Of a stretch of DNA of 57,190 bases, positions 40,626 through 48,850 are shown in pieces; within the stretch, counting starts at the first letter, position 1; every line of letters begins with the position of its first letter. Origin of the DNA: Candidatus Allofournierella excrementigallinarum. GTDB lineage: Bacteria > Bacillota > Clostridia > Oscillospirales > Ruminococcaceae. The DNA lies in assembly GCA_019119025.1 (NCBI GenBank), contig DWXV01000029.1, forward strand, positions 1 through 57,190. Reading direction: 5' to 3'. The notes beneath the pieces were generated by a model, which saw only the letters and a list, made by a program, of their open reading frames with translations, ran no database searches and had not been told where the DNA came from. The position numbers were made by a program, and so were the translations under genes.

Positions 40626-41297
40626 TGCTTTTTTAAGGGCCAGCGGGGCCACCGCGTAGCCGTCCACCAGCTGGGCCGGGCCCACGGCCACCGGGATGGG
40701 CCGGGCGAAGATGGGCCCTTCGGGCACGAAGGTGTGGTATTCGCCGTTCTCGCCGCAGGGGTCCGCCCCCCGCTTTGCCATCTCGCCCAGAAGCTCTTCG
40801 GTGAGGGGCCGCCCGGCGAAACCGGCGGGCAGGCGGCGGGTGTCCGCCACCGTGACGATGGGCTTGAAACCGCTGGCAAGGCACTCCTTCGCCAGCGCAA
40901 GGCGATCCTCCTGCCACAGGGGGAAGCAGGCTTCCAGCCCTGCGGCCCGGCAGCGCCCGGCGCCCCAGTCCAGATGGCCCTGGATGTCGATGTCGCCAAA
41001 AACGCAGGCCCTGGCGCCCAGGGCCTTTTCTTCGGCCAGCGCCGCCTCAAAGGCTGCGGCGTACGCCGGGCCGGTGGTGCGGATGAGCCGCACCGGCGCG
41101 CCCGCCGACCGCTCCACCTCCGCCAGCACCTCGGCGGGGATGCCGTGGAACCAGGAACGGCCCCGGTCCACGTTGTAGGTGATGAGCAGCGCCTGCAGCT
41201 TCATGCCGCTTTGCAGAGCGCGGTGGATGGCAAGGGCGCTGTCCTTGCCGCCGCTGTAGGAGGCTGCAAACCGCAGCCCCGGCAAAAGCTTGTTCAC
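40623..41297 (-). CDS. PP-loop ATP pyrophosphatase, diphthine-ammonia-ligase (Dph6) family
   Basis: 224 residues. The SGGKDS P-loop at 15-20 and the conserved GDIDIQGHLDW, HTFVPEGPIF and EYHT segments match the Dph6/MJ0570 family, which adenylates a carboxylate and joins ammonia. Bacteria have no diphthamide, so another carboxylate is the substrate. The GTG start overlaps the stop of the CobQ-like gene (GTGA), so the two are coupled. It is the last gene of the riboswitch-led B12 operon, suggesting amidation of a corrinoid side chain. Confidence 0.82.
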   Translation of the reverse strand: MNKLLPGLRFAASYSGGKDSALAIHRALQSGMKLQALLITYNVDRGRSWFHGIPAEVLAEVERSAGAPVRLIRTTGPAYAAAFEAALAEEKALGARACVFGDIDIQGHLDWGAGRCRAAGLEACFPLWQEDRLALAKECLASGFKPIVTVADTRRLPAGFAGRPLTEELLGEMAKRGADPCGENGEYHTFVPEGPIFARPIPVAVGPAQLVDGYAVAPLALKKA

Positions 41298-42154
41298 TTG
41301 GCCCCTCCTTCCAGAATGTTCATCACGGCGTCCATGTCCAGGGCCTTTTCCAGCGCGTCGGCCAGCAGATCGAACTGGGCGGCCTGAAAGGCCTCGGCGC
41401 TCATGCCCGCGGGCACAAGGGCGGCCAGCGCTTCGCGGGTGAGGGCCGCCGCGCCGGGCAGGGCGTCCTCGTCCTCCAGCCGCAGCTCCAGATGGGGCAC
41501 CACCCCCAGCACCGGCACGCCGCAAATTTCTTCCAGCATCCGCCGCCCCTCGCCGAAGGAGGCGGCGTCGCCGTAAAAATCGTTGACGATAAGCCCCTTC
41601 ACCAGCGCCCGCTCCTCCTTTGCCAGCAGGGCCAGCGTGCCGTAAAGCGCCGCGAAGGCCCCGCCCCGGCGGATGTCCGCCGCCAGCAGCACCGGGCAGC
41701 GGGCGTAGAGGGCAAAGTCCATGTTCACGATGTCGCCTTCCCGCAGGTTCAGCTCCACCGGGCTGCCCGCGCCCTCGGCCACCACAACGTCAAAGCGCTC
41801 CGCCAGCCGGCCGTAGGCCCGGCGGGCCGCTTCGCGGCAGGCGTCCCGGTCAAAGCGGGGCACGGCCGCGCCGTCCACCACCGTCTCGCAGCCGCCGCGG
41901 CGGGGGATGAGCAGCACCGGGTTCATGTCCGGCTCGGGTGCAAGGCCGCAGGCCGACGCCGCGATGGCCTGGCTGCGGGCCATCCGCCGCCCGTCGGGCA
42001 GAAGGTGGGCGTTGTCGGAGATGTTCTGGGCCTTGAAGGGGGCCGCCCGCAGCCCCCGCCGGCGCATAAGCCGGCAAAGGCCGGTGACCAGCGTGCTCTT
42101 GCCCACGCCGGAGGCGGTGCCCAGCACCATCAGGGTTTTCGCTTTCTGTTCCAT
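41294..42154 (-). CDS. CobQ/dethiobiotin-synthetase-like protein without glutaminase domain
   Basis: 286 residues. LGTASGVGKSTLVTGLCRLMRRRG (P-loop), APFKAQNISDNAHL, GRRMARSQAIAASA, EPDMNPVLLIPR and VVAEGAGSPVELNL are the CobQ (cobyric acid synthase) N-terminal domain. CobQ normally has about 500 residues with a C-terminal glutamine amidotransferase; here it ends after the synthetase domain. It may use free ammonia or depend on the coupled PP-loop protein. It shares the B12 operon. Confidence 0.8.
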   Translation of the reverse strand: MEQKAKTLMVLGTASGVGKSTLVTGLCRLMRRRGLRAAPFKAQNISDNAHLLPDGRRMARSQAIAASACGLAPEPDMNPVLLIPRRGGCETVVDGAAVPRFDRDACREAARRAYGRLAERFDVVVAEGAGSPVELNLREGDIVNMDFALYARCPVLLAADIRRGGAFAALYGTLALLAKEERALVKGLIVNDFYGDAASFGEGRRMLEEICGVPVLGVVPHLELRLEDEDALPGAAALTREALAALVPAGMSAEAFQAAQFDLLADALEKALDMDAVMNILEGGAK

Positions 42155-42159
42155 GGCGC

Positions 42160-42687
42160 TCACCGGGCGGGGTAGTTGCGGCTGACGTAGGGCACTTCCT
42201 CCACCCCTTCCGCCTCGTTGAGGGCCAGGGCCAGATAGAAAAAGTAGCCCGAGAGCAGGTTCGCCAGGTCCAGCAGGCGGCCGGGCACGTCGTGGCCCTT
42301 TTCCGCCCAGCGGTAGATGAGGCGCACCAGCTGCTTGCCCTGCACCCGCAGAAGGTGGGCCGTGCAGGCGGCCTCGCACCCCTGGGTCAGCACGAACAGC
42401 TTGCAGCGCCCGCCGCAGCGCTCCTTCCAGCCGGCGGCCAGCTCCAGCAGGCGGGCGCACTCCTCTTCGGTGACGGTGAGGCGGGTGCGCAGGGTGGGGT
42501 TCATGTGGTAGATGAGCTCGCACACCCACAGCAGTTCCGCCTTCAGCGCCTCGTCCTTCACCAGCGAGCGCAGCAGGCCGGTGCGGCTGGCCATCTCGTC
42601 GGTGAGCAGCTCGAAATCACAGCGCAGGTCCTCGCCCGCGTCGCACAAAAAGGGGTAGGCCTCGTAGGGGCTTCGGTACAGGCTCAT
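42160..42687 (-). CDS. Cobalamin adenosyltransferase-like protein
   Basis: 175 residues, all-helical. CKLFVLTQGCEAACTAHLLRVQGKQLVRLI, then LLDLANLLSGYFFYLALALNEAEG, follows the PduO/EutT-type ATP:cob(I)alamin adenosyltransferase pattern, although the usual RxxxRRxER motif is weak. It would convert imported corrinoid to the adenosyl form. ATGA overlap with btuD. Confidence 0.65.
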   Translation of the reverse strand: MSLYRSPYEAYPFLCDAGEDLRCDFELLTDEMASRTGLLRSLVKDEALKAELLWVCELIYHMNPTLRTRLTVTEEECARLLELAAGWKERCGGRCKLFVLTQGCEAACTAHLLRVQGKQLVRLIYRWAEKGHDVPGRLLDLANLLSGYFFYLALALNEAEGVEEVPYVSRNYPAR

Positions 42688-43448
42688 TTCAGTTCCTCCC
42701 ATCGCGTCAGCGAGCGGCGCATGTAGCCGCCCACATCCATCTGATACACCCGGTTCAGCGCCGCCGGGTCAAACTGCGCCGCGGGGCCGAAGTACACCGC
42801 CCGCCCCTCCTCCATGAACAGGAAGAGGTCGGCCAGGTCCAGCGCCAGGTTCACGTCGTGAAGCACCCCCACCACGCAGCGGCCCTCCCCGGCGGCCCAG
42901 TCCTTCAGTTCCTGCACCAGCTCCACCTGGTATTTCAGGTCCAGATGGTTGGTGGGCTCGTCCAGCAGGATGACCTGCGGGCACTGGGCAAAGGTGCGGG
43001 CCAGAAACACCCGCTGCAGCTGCCCGCCCGAAAGCTCGGTCACCAGCTTGTGACGCAGATGGGCCACGCCGGTGCGCTCCATGCACTCCAGGGCGATGCG
43101 TTTGTCCTCCGGCCCGGGGCCGGAAAAAGCGCCCCCCGCCTGGTGGGCGTAGCGCCCCATCAGCACTGTTTCATAGACAGTGTAGGAAAAATACACGCTG
43201 CTGGTCTGGCTCAGCAGGGCCACGGTCCGGGCCGCCTGCCGGCGGGGCATGGAGGCAAGGTCCCGGCCCGCCACCGACACGCTGCCCCCGTGGGGCAGCA
43301 GGCCCGCCAGCGCCCGCAAAAGGGTGGTCTTGCCGCAGCCGTTGGGCCCCAGGACGCACAGCCGCCCCCCGGCGGGCACCTCGATGGAGAGGCCCTTCAC
43401 CACCGGCTCGCCGCCGTAGCCGCAGGCGAGATGTTCCGCTTTAAGCAC
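42684..43448 (-). CDS. btuD: Vitamin B12-type ABC transporter ATPase
   Basis: 254 residues. Walker A GPNGCGKTT, signature LSGGQLQRVFLAR, Walker B VILLDEPTNHLD and the His switch are intact. The family serves B12, haem and siderophore importers; the riboswitch and neighbours favour corrinoid. Confidence 0.9.
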   Translation of the reverse strand: MLKAEHLACGYGGEPVVKGLSIEVPAGGRLCVLGPNGCGKTTLLRALAGLLPHGGSVSVAGRDLASMPRRQAARTVALLSQTSSVYFSYTVYETVLMGRYAHQAGGAFSGPGPEDKRIALECMERTGVAHLRHKLVTELSGGQLQRVFLARTFAQCPQVILLDEPTNHLDLKYQVELVQELKDWAAGEGRCVVGVLHDVNLALDLADLFLFMEEGRAVYFGPAAQFDPAALNRVYQMDVGGYMRRSLTRWEELK

Positions 43449-43451
43449 AGG

Positions 43452-44474
43452 TCACCGCCTCCTTCGCCCGGCAAAATAGACATAGATGAAAAAGGGCGCG
43501 CCGATCAGCGCCGTGATGGAGCCGATGGGGATCTCCCGGGGCGGCATGAGGGTGCGGGCCGCCAGATCGCACAGCACCATGAAAGCGCCGCCGAAGAGCG
43601 CCGCCGCCGGGATGACCCGCCGGTGGGCCGCGCCGAAGAACCGCCGCACCACATGGGGCGCGATGAGGTCCACGAAGCCGATGATGCCCACAAAGGCGGT
43701 GGCGGTGCCGGTGAGCACCGCGATGGCCCCGATGAGCACCCATTTCATCCGCCGCAGGGCAACGCCCATGGCCTGGGCCTGCTCCTCGCCGAAGGTCATC
43801 ACGTCCATCTCCCGGGAAAAGCGCAGGAAGAACAGAGTGCACAAAAGGGTCACCGGGGCCAGCACTGCCGCCTGGCTCCACTCCTTGGAGGAAAAACTGC
43901 CCAGCGTCCACAGGCTGATCTGCTGGGCGTAAAGGGGGGACAGGGTGGAAAGCAGGTTCATGATGGCGTTCAGAAACAGCGAGGCCACCATGCCGGTGAG
44001 CACGATGGTGGTGTTGGAGAGGCTGCGGTCCAGCCGGGTGGCAAAGCCCACCACCAGCACCACGGTGACCAGCGCGAAGGCGAGGCTCACCACGGGCAGC
44101 AGGAAGGCCCCCAAAAGGCCCGAGGACGCCCCCGCCACGATGACCAGCGCGGCGCCGAGACCCGCCCCGGCGGAAACGCCCAGCCCGAAGGGGGAGGCCA
44201 GGGGGTTGCGCAGCACCGACTGCATCACCGTGCCGCTCACCGCCAGGCCCGCCCCGGTGAGGAAGGCCATCAGCACCCGGGGCAGCCGCATGTTGAACAC
44301 AAGGCTGGGGTAGACCGGGTCGATGCCCTCAGGCAGGGGCGCACCGAAGAAAAAGTGCGCCAGGATGGCGCACACTTCGCCGGGGGGGATAAAGACGCTG
44401 CCGACCCCGACGCCCAGGATGAGGGCGGCAAGGGCGGCAGCGGCCAGCACCGACATTTTAGCCGCTGTCTTCAT
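43452..44474 (-). CDS. btuC: Vitamin B12-type ABC transporter permease
   Basis: 340 residues, FecCD/BtuC family with about ten membrane helices. LPRVLMAFLTGAGLAVSGTVMQSVLRNPLASPFGLG-type sequence near the N-terminus is the family hallmark, and FVGIIGFVDLIAPHVVR is the ATPase-contact helix. Between btuF and btuD. Confidence 0.92.
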   Translation of the reverse strand: MKTAAKMSVLAAAALAALILGVGVGSVFIPPGEVCAILAHFFFGAPLPEGIDPVYPSLVFNMRLPRVLMAFLTGAGLAVSGTVMQSVLRNPLASPFGLGVSAGAGLGAALVIVAGASSGLLGAFLLPVVSLAFALVTVVLVVGFATRLDRSLSNTTIVLTGMVASLFLNAIMNLLSTLSPLYAQQISLWTLGSFSSKEWSQAAVLAPVTLLCTLFFLRFSREMDVMTFGEEQAQAMGVALRRMKWVLIGAIAVLTGTATAFVGIIGFVDLIAPHVVRRFFGAAHRRVIPAAALFGGAFMVLCDLAARTLMPPREIPIGSITALIGAPFFIYVYFAGRRRR

Positions 44475-44478
44475 GGCC

Positions 44479-45450
44479 TTATTCCGCGCTGAACAGCTCG
44501 GGATAGACGGCCTTTGCCATCTGGTCCAGCGCCTTCACGATGTTCTGGTTGGACAGGGAAGAGGCCATGTTGTCGATATAGAACACCTGCTCGTTCTGCA
44601 CGGCGCTCATGCCTTCCCAGCCGCTGCGGCCCAGGATCTCGGCCACGGGGTCGTCGATGTAGTTCACGTTGGTGAGGATGACGTCCGGGTCGGCGGCCAC
44701 GATGGTCTCCGCCTCCACCGCCAGCCAGCCCTCCTGGCCGGCCAGGATGTTCTCGGCGCCGATGAGCTCGATCATCTCGTTCAGGAACACGCCGCCGCCG
44801 AAGCTGTACATGCTGGGGGCGGCGCCGATCTCAAAGTAGACGCTTTTCTTGTCGGTCACGGCGGCGCCGATGGCGGCGATGCGGTCCAGCTCGGCTTGCA
44901 TGTCCGCCAGCAGGGCGTCGCCCTCGGCGCTTTTGCCCATGGCGGCGGCGATGAAGGCGACGTCCTCCTGGATGGCGGCGATGCTGCCGGCGGTGGGCAC
45001 GCACAGCACGCAGACGCCCAGGTCCATCAGCTGCTGGTAGGGGTTCGACTGGTCATACAGGGTCATGTTGGAAACGAACAGCACGTCCGGCTTGAGGGCC
45101 GCCAGCTGCTCCATGTCCGGCTGCATCAGGTCGAAGGTGGGCACGTCGGCGGGCAGACCCGCGAGACCCACGCTCTGGGCGTCGTAGCCCACAATGAGGT
45201 CGCCGCAGCCCAGGGCCACCAGCGTCTCGGCGATGGAGGGCGCCAGCACCACCACAGAGCCGATCTCGTCGGGGATGCTCACCTCGGCGCCGCTGGGGTC
45301 GGTGGCGGGCTTTCCGGCGGCAGGGGCCGAAACGGAAGAGGACGGGGCGGACGCGGGCGCGGAAGCGGAGCCGGAGGCCGGCTGGGCGGCGCAGCCCGCG
45401 GCGCTGGCGGCCAGCGCCAGCGCGAGGATGAGACTGAGAAGCTTTTTCAT
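44479..45450 (-). CDS. btuF: Vitamin B12-type substrate-binding lipoprotein
   Basis: 323 residues. Signal with lipobox AASAAGC, an Ala/Ser/Pro-rich linker, then a BtuF/FhuD-type two-lobe binding domain (LAPSIAETLVALGCGDLIVGYDA, LKPDVLFVSNM, ADPDVILTNVNYIDDP). Start at 45450 after AGGAGGT. First gene downstream of the cobalamin riboswitch. Confidence 0.9.
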   Translation of the reverse strand: MKKLLSLILALALAASAAGCAAQPASGSASAPASAPSSSVSAPAAGKPATDPSGAEVSIPDEIGSVVVLAPSIAETLVALGCGDLIVGYDAQSVGLAGLPADVPTFDLMQPDMEQLAALKPDVLFVSNMTLYDQSNPYQQLMDLGVCVLCVPTAGSIAAIQEDVAFIAAAMGKSAEGDALLADMQAELDRIAAIGAAVTDKKSVYFEIGAAPSMYSFGGGVFLNEMIELIGAENILAGQEGWLAVEAETIVAADPDVILTNVNYIDDPVAEILGRSGWEGMSAVQNEQVFYIDNMASSLSNQNIVKALDQMAKAVYPELFSAE

Positions 45451-45473
45451 GGAATTACCTCCTGTTTTCCGGC

Positions 45474-45512
45474 AAAAACAAATCACCCTTCCACACACGA
45501 AAGGGTGACATT
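45474..45512 (-). terminator. Expression-platform terminator of the B12 riboswitch
   Basis: Minus-strand TCACCCTTT / AAGGGTGA with a CGTGTGTGG-type loop, then ATTTGTTTTT. It lies between the aptamer and btuF, so ligand binding probably favours termination. Confidence 0.8.
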
Positions 45513-45534
45513 TGCTGAAAAACAGTCCAATTCA

Positions 45535-45715
45535 TCCATCGTGAAGTGTACCCAAAGCAGGCTCAGCGATCCGACTCAGCGCGCACAGCGCGCATCACGG
45601 CGGCGGGACCGTGCGGGATTCTCACCCGGCTTCTCTGAACAATGCCTGCCCGTTTATGCGAAAGTGCTATTTTGTTTTTGCTCTCGGTTTTGTGTGCGCG
45701 GCACAATGCCGCGTG
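45535..45715 (-). promoter_or_regulatory. Cobalamin (AdoCbl) riboswitch aptamer
   Basis: On the minus strand GAAGCCGGGTGAGAATCCCG, then CACGGTCCCGCCGCCGTGA, is the conserved core of cobalamin riboswitches (GGGAAGCCGGUGAAAAUCCGG, then GCGGUCCCGCCACUGUGA). Peripheral stems lie on both sides. It should repress btuFCD and the downstream corrinoid genes when cobalamin is abundant. Confidence 0.92.
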
Positions 45716-45720
45716 CCCTC

Positions 45721-45749
45721 ATTATAAAAGCAGCGGGACGCCGCGTCAA
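45721..45749 (-). promoter_or_regulatory. Promoter of the riboswitch-btuFCD operon
   Basis: Minus strand TTGACG, 17-bp spacer, TATAAT, directly upstream of the aptamer. It also lies just downstream of the RACo-like gene, separating two minus-strand units. Confidence 0.8.
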
Positions 45750-45764
45750 GCGCCCCGGCGCTTT

Positions 45765-47255
45765 TCAGAAGAACATGCAGCCGGTGTAGGCCGAAAAGAA
45801 CACCTTGCTGGAGGCAAGGTCTATGGTGACGGCCCTGCGGGCGGTCTTTTCGCAGGGGGCATGCAGGCCGCTGTTCAGCAGCAGCATCGCCGCGCCCCGC
45901 AAAGCCGCATTGCCCAAAATGCGGGTGCGGGGCACCAGCTCCTTCGGGATGAGGCCGATGGCCCCGGCGCTTTTCACGTCCAGATAGCTGCCGAAGCCCC
46001 CGGCGATGGAAAGGCTTTCCACCCGGTCAAAGCCCAGCCCGGCGGTCTGCGTCAGGGTGGCGAGGCCCGCCGCCACGGCGCTCTTGGCCAGCTGCACCGC
46101 CCGCACGTCCTTCTGGGTCAGCCGCACCTTGCCGCAGACGGACGCGGGCTCCGGGTCCAGCAGGCCGCTCTCGTCCAGGCCGCCGGTGGCCAGCAGGCAG
46201 GCCAGCGCGTCCACCACGCCGCTGCCGCAGATGCCCTCGGCCTCGCCCCCGCCCAGCACATGGGCCGAAAGCGCGCCGCCTTTTACCGTGACGTGGTCCA
46301 CCGCGCCCGCTTTCCCGGGCATGCCCATGGACAGGCCCGCCCCCTCAAAGGCGGGGCCGGCGGCGGTGGAGCAGCAGGAGAGCTGACGCCCATCCCACAA
46401 AACGATCTCGCCGTTGGTGCCGATGTCCGCCAGCAGATGCACGCCGCGCCGCCCGGTCAGGCCGGCGGCCAGCAGGGCGGTGGCGGTGTCCGCCCCCACA
46501 AAGGCGGAGATGCACCGGGGCAGGTACACCGCCGCGCCGGGGCAGCAAAGGCCCAGGTCCCCGCCGGCGAGCGTCTCGCCGAACAGCCGGCCGGCCTCGA
46601 AGGGCGCGTGGGCCAGGCAGTCCGGGTCGGAGCCGGTGAGCAGATAGAGCATGGCGGTGTTGCCGGTGACGACAAGGGCGTCCGGCGCGCCGGCGGAAAG
46701 GCCCGCCGCGGCGCACATTTCCGCCAGCAGTTCGTTGATGCCCTGCCGCACGGCGCGGGCTAGTTCTTCGCCCCCGCCCCGGCGGGAGGCCTCGATGCGG
46801 CTGATGACGTCCGCGCCCCAGCGCCGCTGGGGGTTCATTTTGCCGGCCTGGGCCAGCAGCGCGCCGTCCGGGCCGTAGAGGCAGGCGGCCAGGGTGGTGG
46901 TGCCCACGTCCACCGCCGCGCCCGCCCGGCGGAACATGGGCGCGGGGGCGGGCAGGGCCTCGCTTTCGCCCAGGATAAAGGCGGGGGCGTCTGTGCCGGT
47001 GAGCACTTCGCAGTCGCCCAGCGCCCGGGCGCAGCAGGCAAGGCGCACCCCCCGGGCCAGCTCCCCGGCCGAAAGGGCGCGCAGCTCCTCGGGGGAGGGC
47101 TCGCTCAAAACACCCCGGGCCGCCACCCGGCACTTGCCGCAGCGCCCCGCCCCGCCGCAGGGGGCCTCGGGGGCCGCGTGGGCCGGCAGGCAGTCCATCA
47201 GCCGGGCGCCGGCTTCGGCGCGGCAGGCTGTGCCGTTGACGGTGATGGTGACCAT
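45765..47255 (-). CDS. RACo-type reductive activator of corrinoid protein (2Fe-2S + ASKHA)
   Basis: 496 residues. Residues 1-80 are a ferredoxin-like domain with C33-x5-C39-x2-C42 and C74. VDVGTTTLAACL is the first ASKHA phosphate motif, DALVVTGNTAML the second and LADIGTNGEIV the third: the DUF4445 activator fold. Such proteins use ATP to drive reduction of inactive Co(II) corrinoid to Co(I). It lies behind the corrinoid protein, MtaA-like and DUF2284 genes in one operon. Confidence 0.9.
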   Translation of the reverse strand: MVTITVNGTACRAEAGARLMDCLPAHAAPEAPCGGAGRCGKCRVAARGVLSEPSPEELRALSAGELARGVRLACCARALGDCEVLTGTDAPAFILGESEALPAPAPMFRRAGAAVDVGTTTLAACLYGPDGALLAQAGKMNPQRRWGADVISRIEASRRGGGEELARAVRQGINELLAEMCAAAGLSAGAPDALVVTGNTAMLYLLTGSDPDCLAHAPFEAGRLFGETLAGGDLGLCCPGAAVYLPRCISAFVGADTATALLAAGLTGRRGVHLLADIGTNGEIVLWDGRQLSCCSTAAGPAFEGAGLSMGMPGKAGAVDHVTVKGGALSAHVLGGGEAEGICGSGVVDALACLLATGGLDESGLLDPEPASVCGKVRLTQKDVRAVQLAKSAVAAGLATLTQTAGLGFDRVESLSIAGGFGSYLDVKSAGAIGLIPKELVPRTRILGNAALRGAAMLLLNSGLHAPCEKTARRAVTIDLASSKVFFSAYTGCMFF

Positions 47256-47263
47256 GGCCGCCC

Positions 47264-47824
47264 TCACTCTCCTTTGCCGAACAGCACCGCCCCGAAGAAG
47301 GTGACGGTGTTCTGCCCGTTGATGTATTTCATGCCGGCCGCCTCGGCCAGTTTGGACACGTCCACGCCATAGGTCTCCAGCGAGGCCAGGGCCAGGTCCG
47401 GGTGGCGGCAGGGCTCGCCCGTGCGCCTGGCGCACACCTGGCACACATGGCAGCCTCCGGCCCCCAGCTGCAGCCAGCGGGGGAAAGCCCCCTCTCGCAA
47501 AATGCCGGTGAGCTTCTGGTTCAGCCGGCTGCTGCGGGCGGCGGCGTCCATCATGCCCTCAAAGTCGAAGCTGTCCTCCAGCGGGTCCACCGTCTGGTAG
47601 ACCAGCGCCGTGTCGTAGCTTTGGGCCTCGGCCATCATCTCGTCGATGCCGCCCACGTCCGGCGGGCACATCCAGCAGCGGCCGTAGTTGCCGCAGGCGT
47701 TGGCAGCGCACACGTCCCGGAAAGCCCGGTCGAAGCGGATGTCCGCCACCGGCAGGAAGGCTGCCCGGAACGCGCCCTCTTCCAGCACCCGCAGGCGCAG
47801 CGCCTCCCTCCACCCGCCGCTCAT
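47264..47824 (-). CDS. DUF2284 metal-binding protein
   Basis: 186 residues. Cysteine-rich motifs ANACGNYGRCWMCPPDVG and GGCHVCQVCARRTGEPCRHPD match DUF2284, predicted to bind metal or FeS. Members often travel with corrinoid methyltransferase genes, role unknown. ATGA overlap with the upstream MtaA-like gene means tight coupling. Confidence 0.85.
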   Translation of the reverse strand: MSGGWREALRLRVLEEGAFRAAFLPVADIRFDRAFRDVCAANACGNYGRCWMCPPDVGGIDEMMAEAQSYDTALVYQTVDPLEDSFDFEGMMDAAARSSRLNQKLTGILREGAFPRWLQLGAGGCHVCQVCARRTGEPCRHPDLALASLETYGVDVSKLAEAAGMKYINGQNTVTFFGAVLFGKGE

Positions 47825-48831
47825 CGCGCGTAGAACTCCGCCACCGCGGCGAAGAACGCGTCGATGTTCTCCCAGCGGGAAAGGGGCGGGATGTCGCAGC
47901 CGGAGGAGATGACGAAGTTGGGGTATTCCCGGCAGGCTTCCATCACCTTCCAGGTGGCGGCGCGGATGGACTCGGGGGTGCCGCCCCGGAACTCGCCCGC
48001 CGGGTCCACGTTGCCCATGGCCACGGTGTGGGCGGGGATGTGGGGCATCATTTCGGCCATGTCGATGGCGTTGCCGAAGTGGTAGGCGGCGGCCCCGGTG
48101 GAGAGGATGGAGTCGATCTGGCGGATGACCGCCCCGCCGCAGTTGTGGTAGATCACCAGGAAGGAATCGTCCTGCACGGCGTTTACGATCCGCTTGACAT
48201 AGGGCGCGGAGAACTCCTCCTCCAGCGCGGGGCTCAGCAGCCCGGCCACCGGCTCGGCGATGACCACGCCGTTCGCGCCCGCCTCTTTGAAGGCGCGGCA
48301 GTAATCGGTGATAAAGCGGGTGGATTTTTCCAGCAGGATGTGCACCATGTCCGGCTCGTCGTAGCACAGCACCATCGCCTCGGTCACGTCCATCAGGCGC
48401 GCGGCCAAAGAGAAGGGGCCGATGGCCCCGGCAAAGACCGGCCGGTCGGTGATGCGCCCGGCCGCCTTGCGGATGGCCTCCACGCACAGGCCGGTGCGGC
48501 CCGCGCCCACGGCGGGCACTTCCAGCGCCCGGGCCTGCGTCTCGTCGGCGACGATGCTGCCCACCACGGTGGGCACTTCCTCGTCGGACACGCGGATCTC
48601 GGAGCCGAAGCACTCGGCTTCCACCGAAAGATCCATCAGGCTCACGCTGGCGGCGGCGTCGGTGCGCTCTGCCACCAGCTCCATGGCCTGGGCCTGGGCC
48701 TCGGCGCTGGAGATGAGCTGGCGCACGGTGATGCCCATCAGCTGCACCGCGGGGAAGGAGAGGATGGGCATCGCTTTCTTGACCGGGGCGTCGCGCAGCG
48801 CCTCCAGCCAGGCTTTCATATCACGCTTCAT
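47821..48831 (-). CDS. MtaA/MtbA-like methylcorrinoid methyltransferase (UROD fold)
   Basis: 336 residues. His229 and Cys231 (YHNCGG) with Cys312 (SSGCDIPP) form the HxC...C zinc site of MtaA/MtbA/CmuA-type methyltransferases, which bind a thiol or other acceptor. It would move the methyl group to or from the corrinoid protein encoded just upstream. The natural acceptor in a non-methanogen is not known. Start at 48831 after the corrinoid gene. Confidence 0.85.
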   Translation of the reverse strand: MKRDMKAWLEALRDAPVKKAMPILSFPAVQLMGITVRQLISSAEAQAQAMELVAERTDAAASVSLMDLSVEAECFGSEIRVSDEEVPTVVGSIVADETQARALEVPAVGAGRTGLCVEAIRKAAGRITDRPVFAGAIGPFSLAARLMDVTEAMVLCYDEPDMVHILLEKSTRFITDYCRAFKEAGANGVVIAEPVAGLLSPALEEEFSAPYVKRIVNAVQDDSFLVIYHNCGGAVIRQIDSILSTGAAAYHFGNAIDMAEMMPHIPAHTVAMGNVDPAGEFRGGTPESIRAATWKVMEACREYPNFVISSGCDIPPLSRWENIDAFFAAVAEFYAR

Positions 48832-48850
48832 GGCAAGGCCCCCTCCCGGC

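Noticed and set aside
40623..41297. True diphthamide synthesis
   Set aside because: Bacteria have no diphthamide on EF-G; only the enzyme fold and amide-ligase chemistry are taken from the family name.
42858..44492. A 544-codon plus-strand frame opposite btuD and btuC
   Set aside because: His/Gly/Gln-rich shadow of high-GC genes on the minus strand that have complete family motifs.
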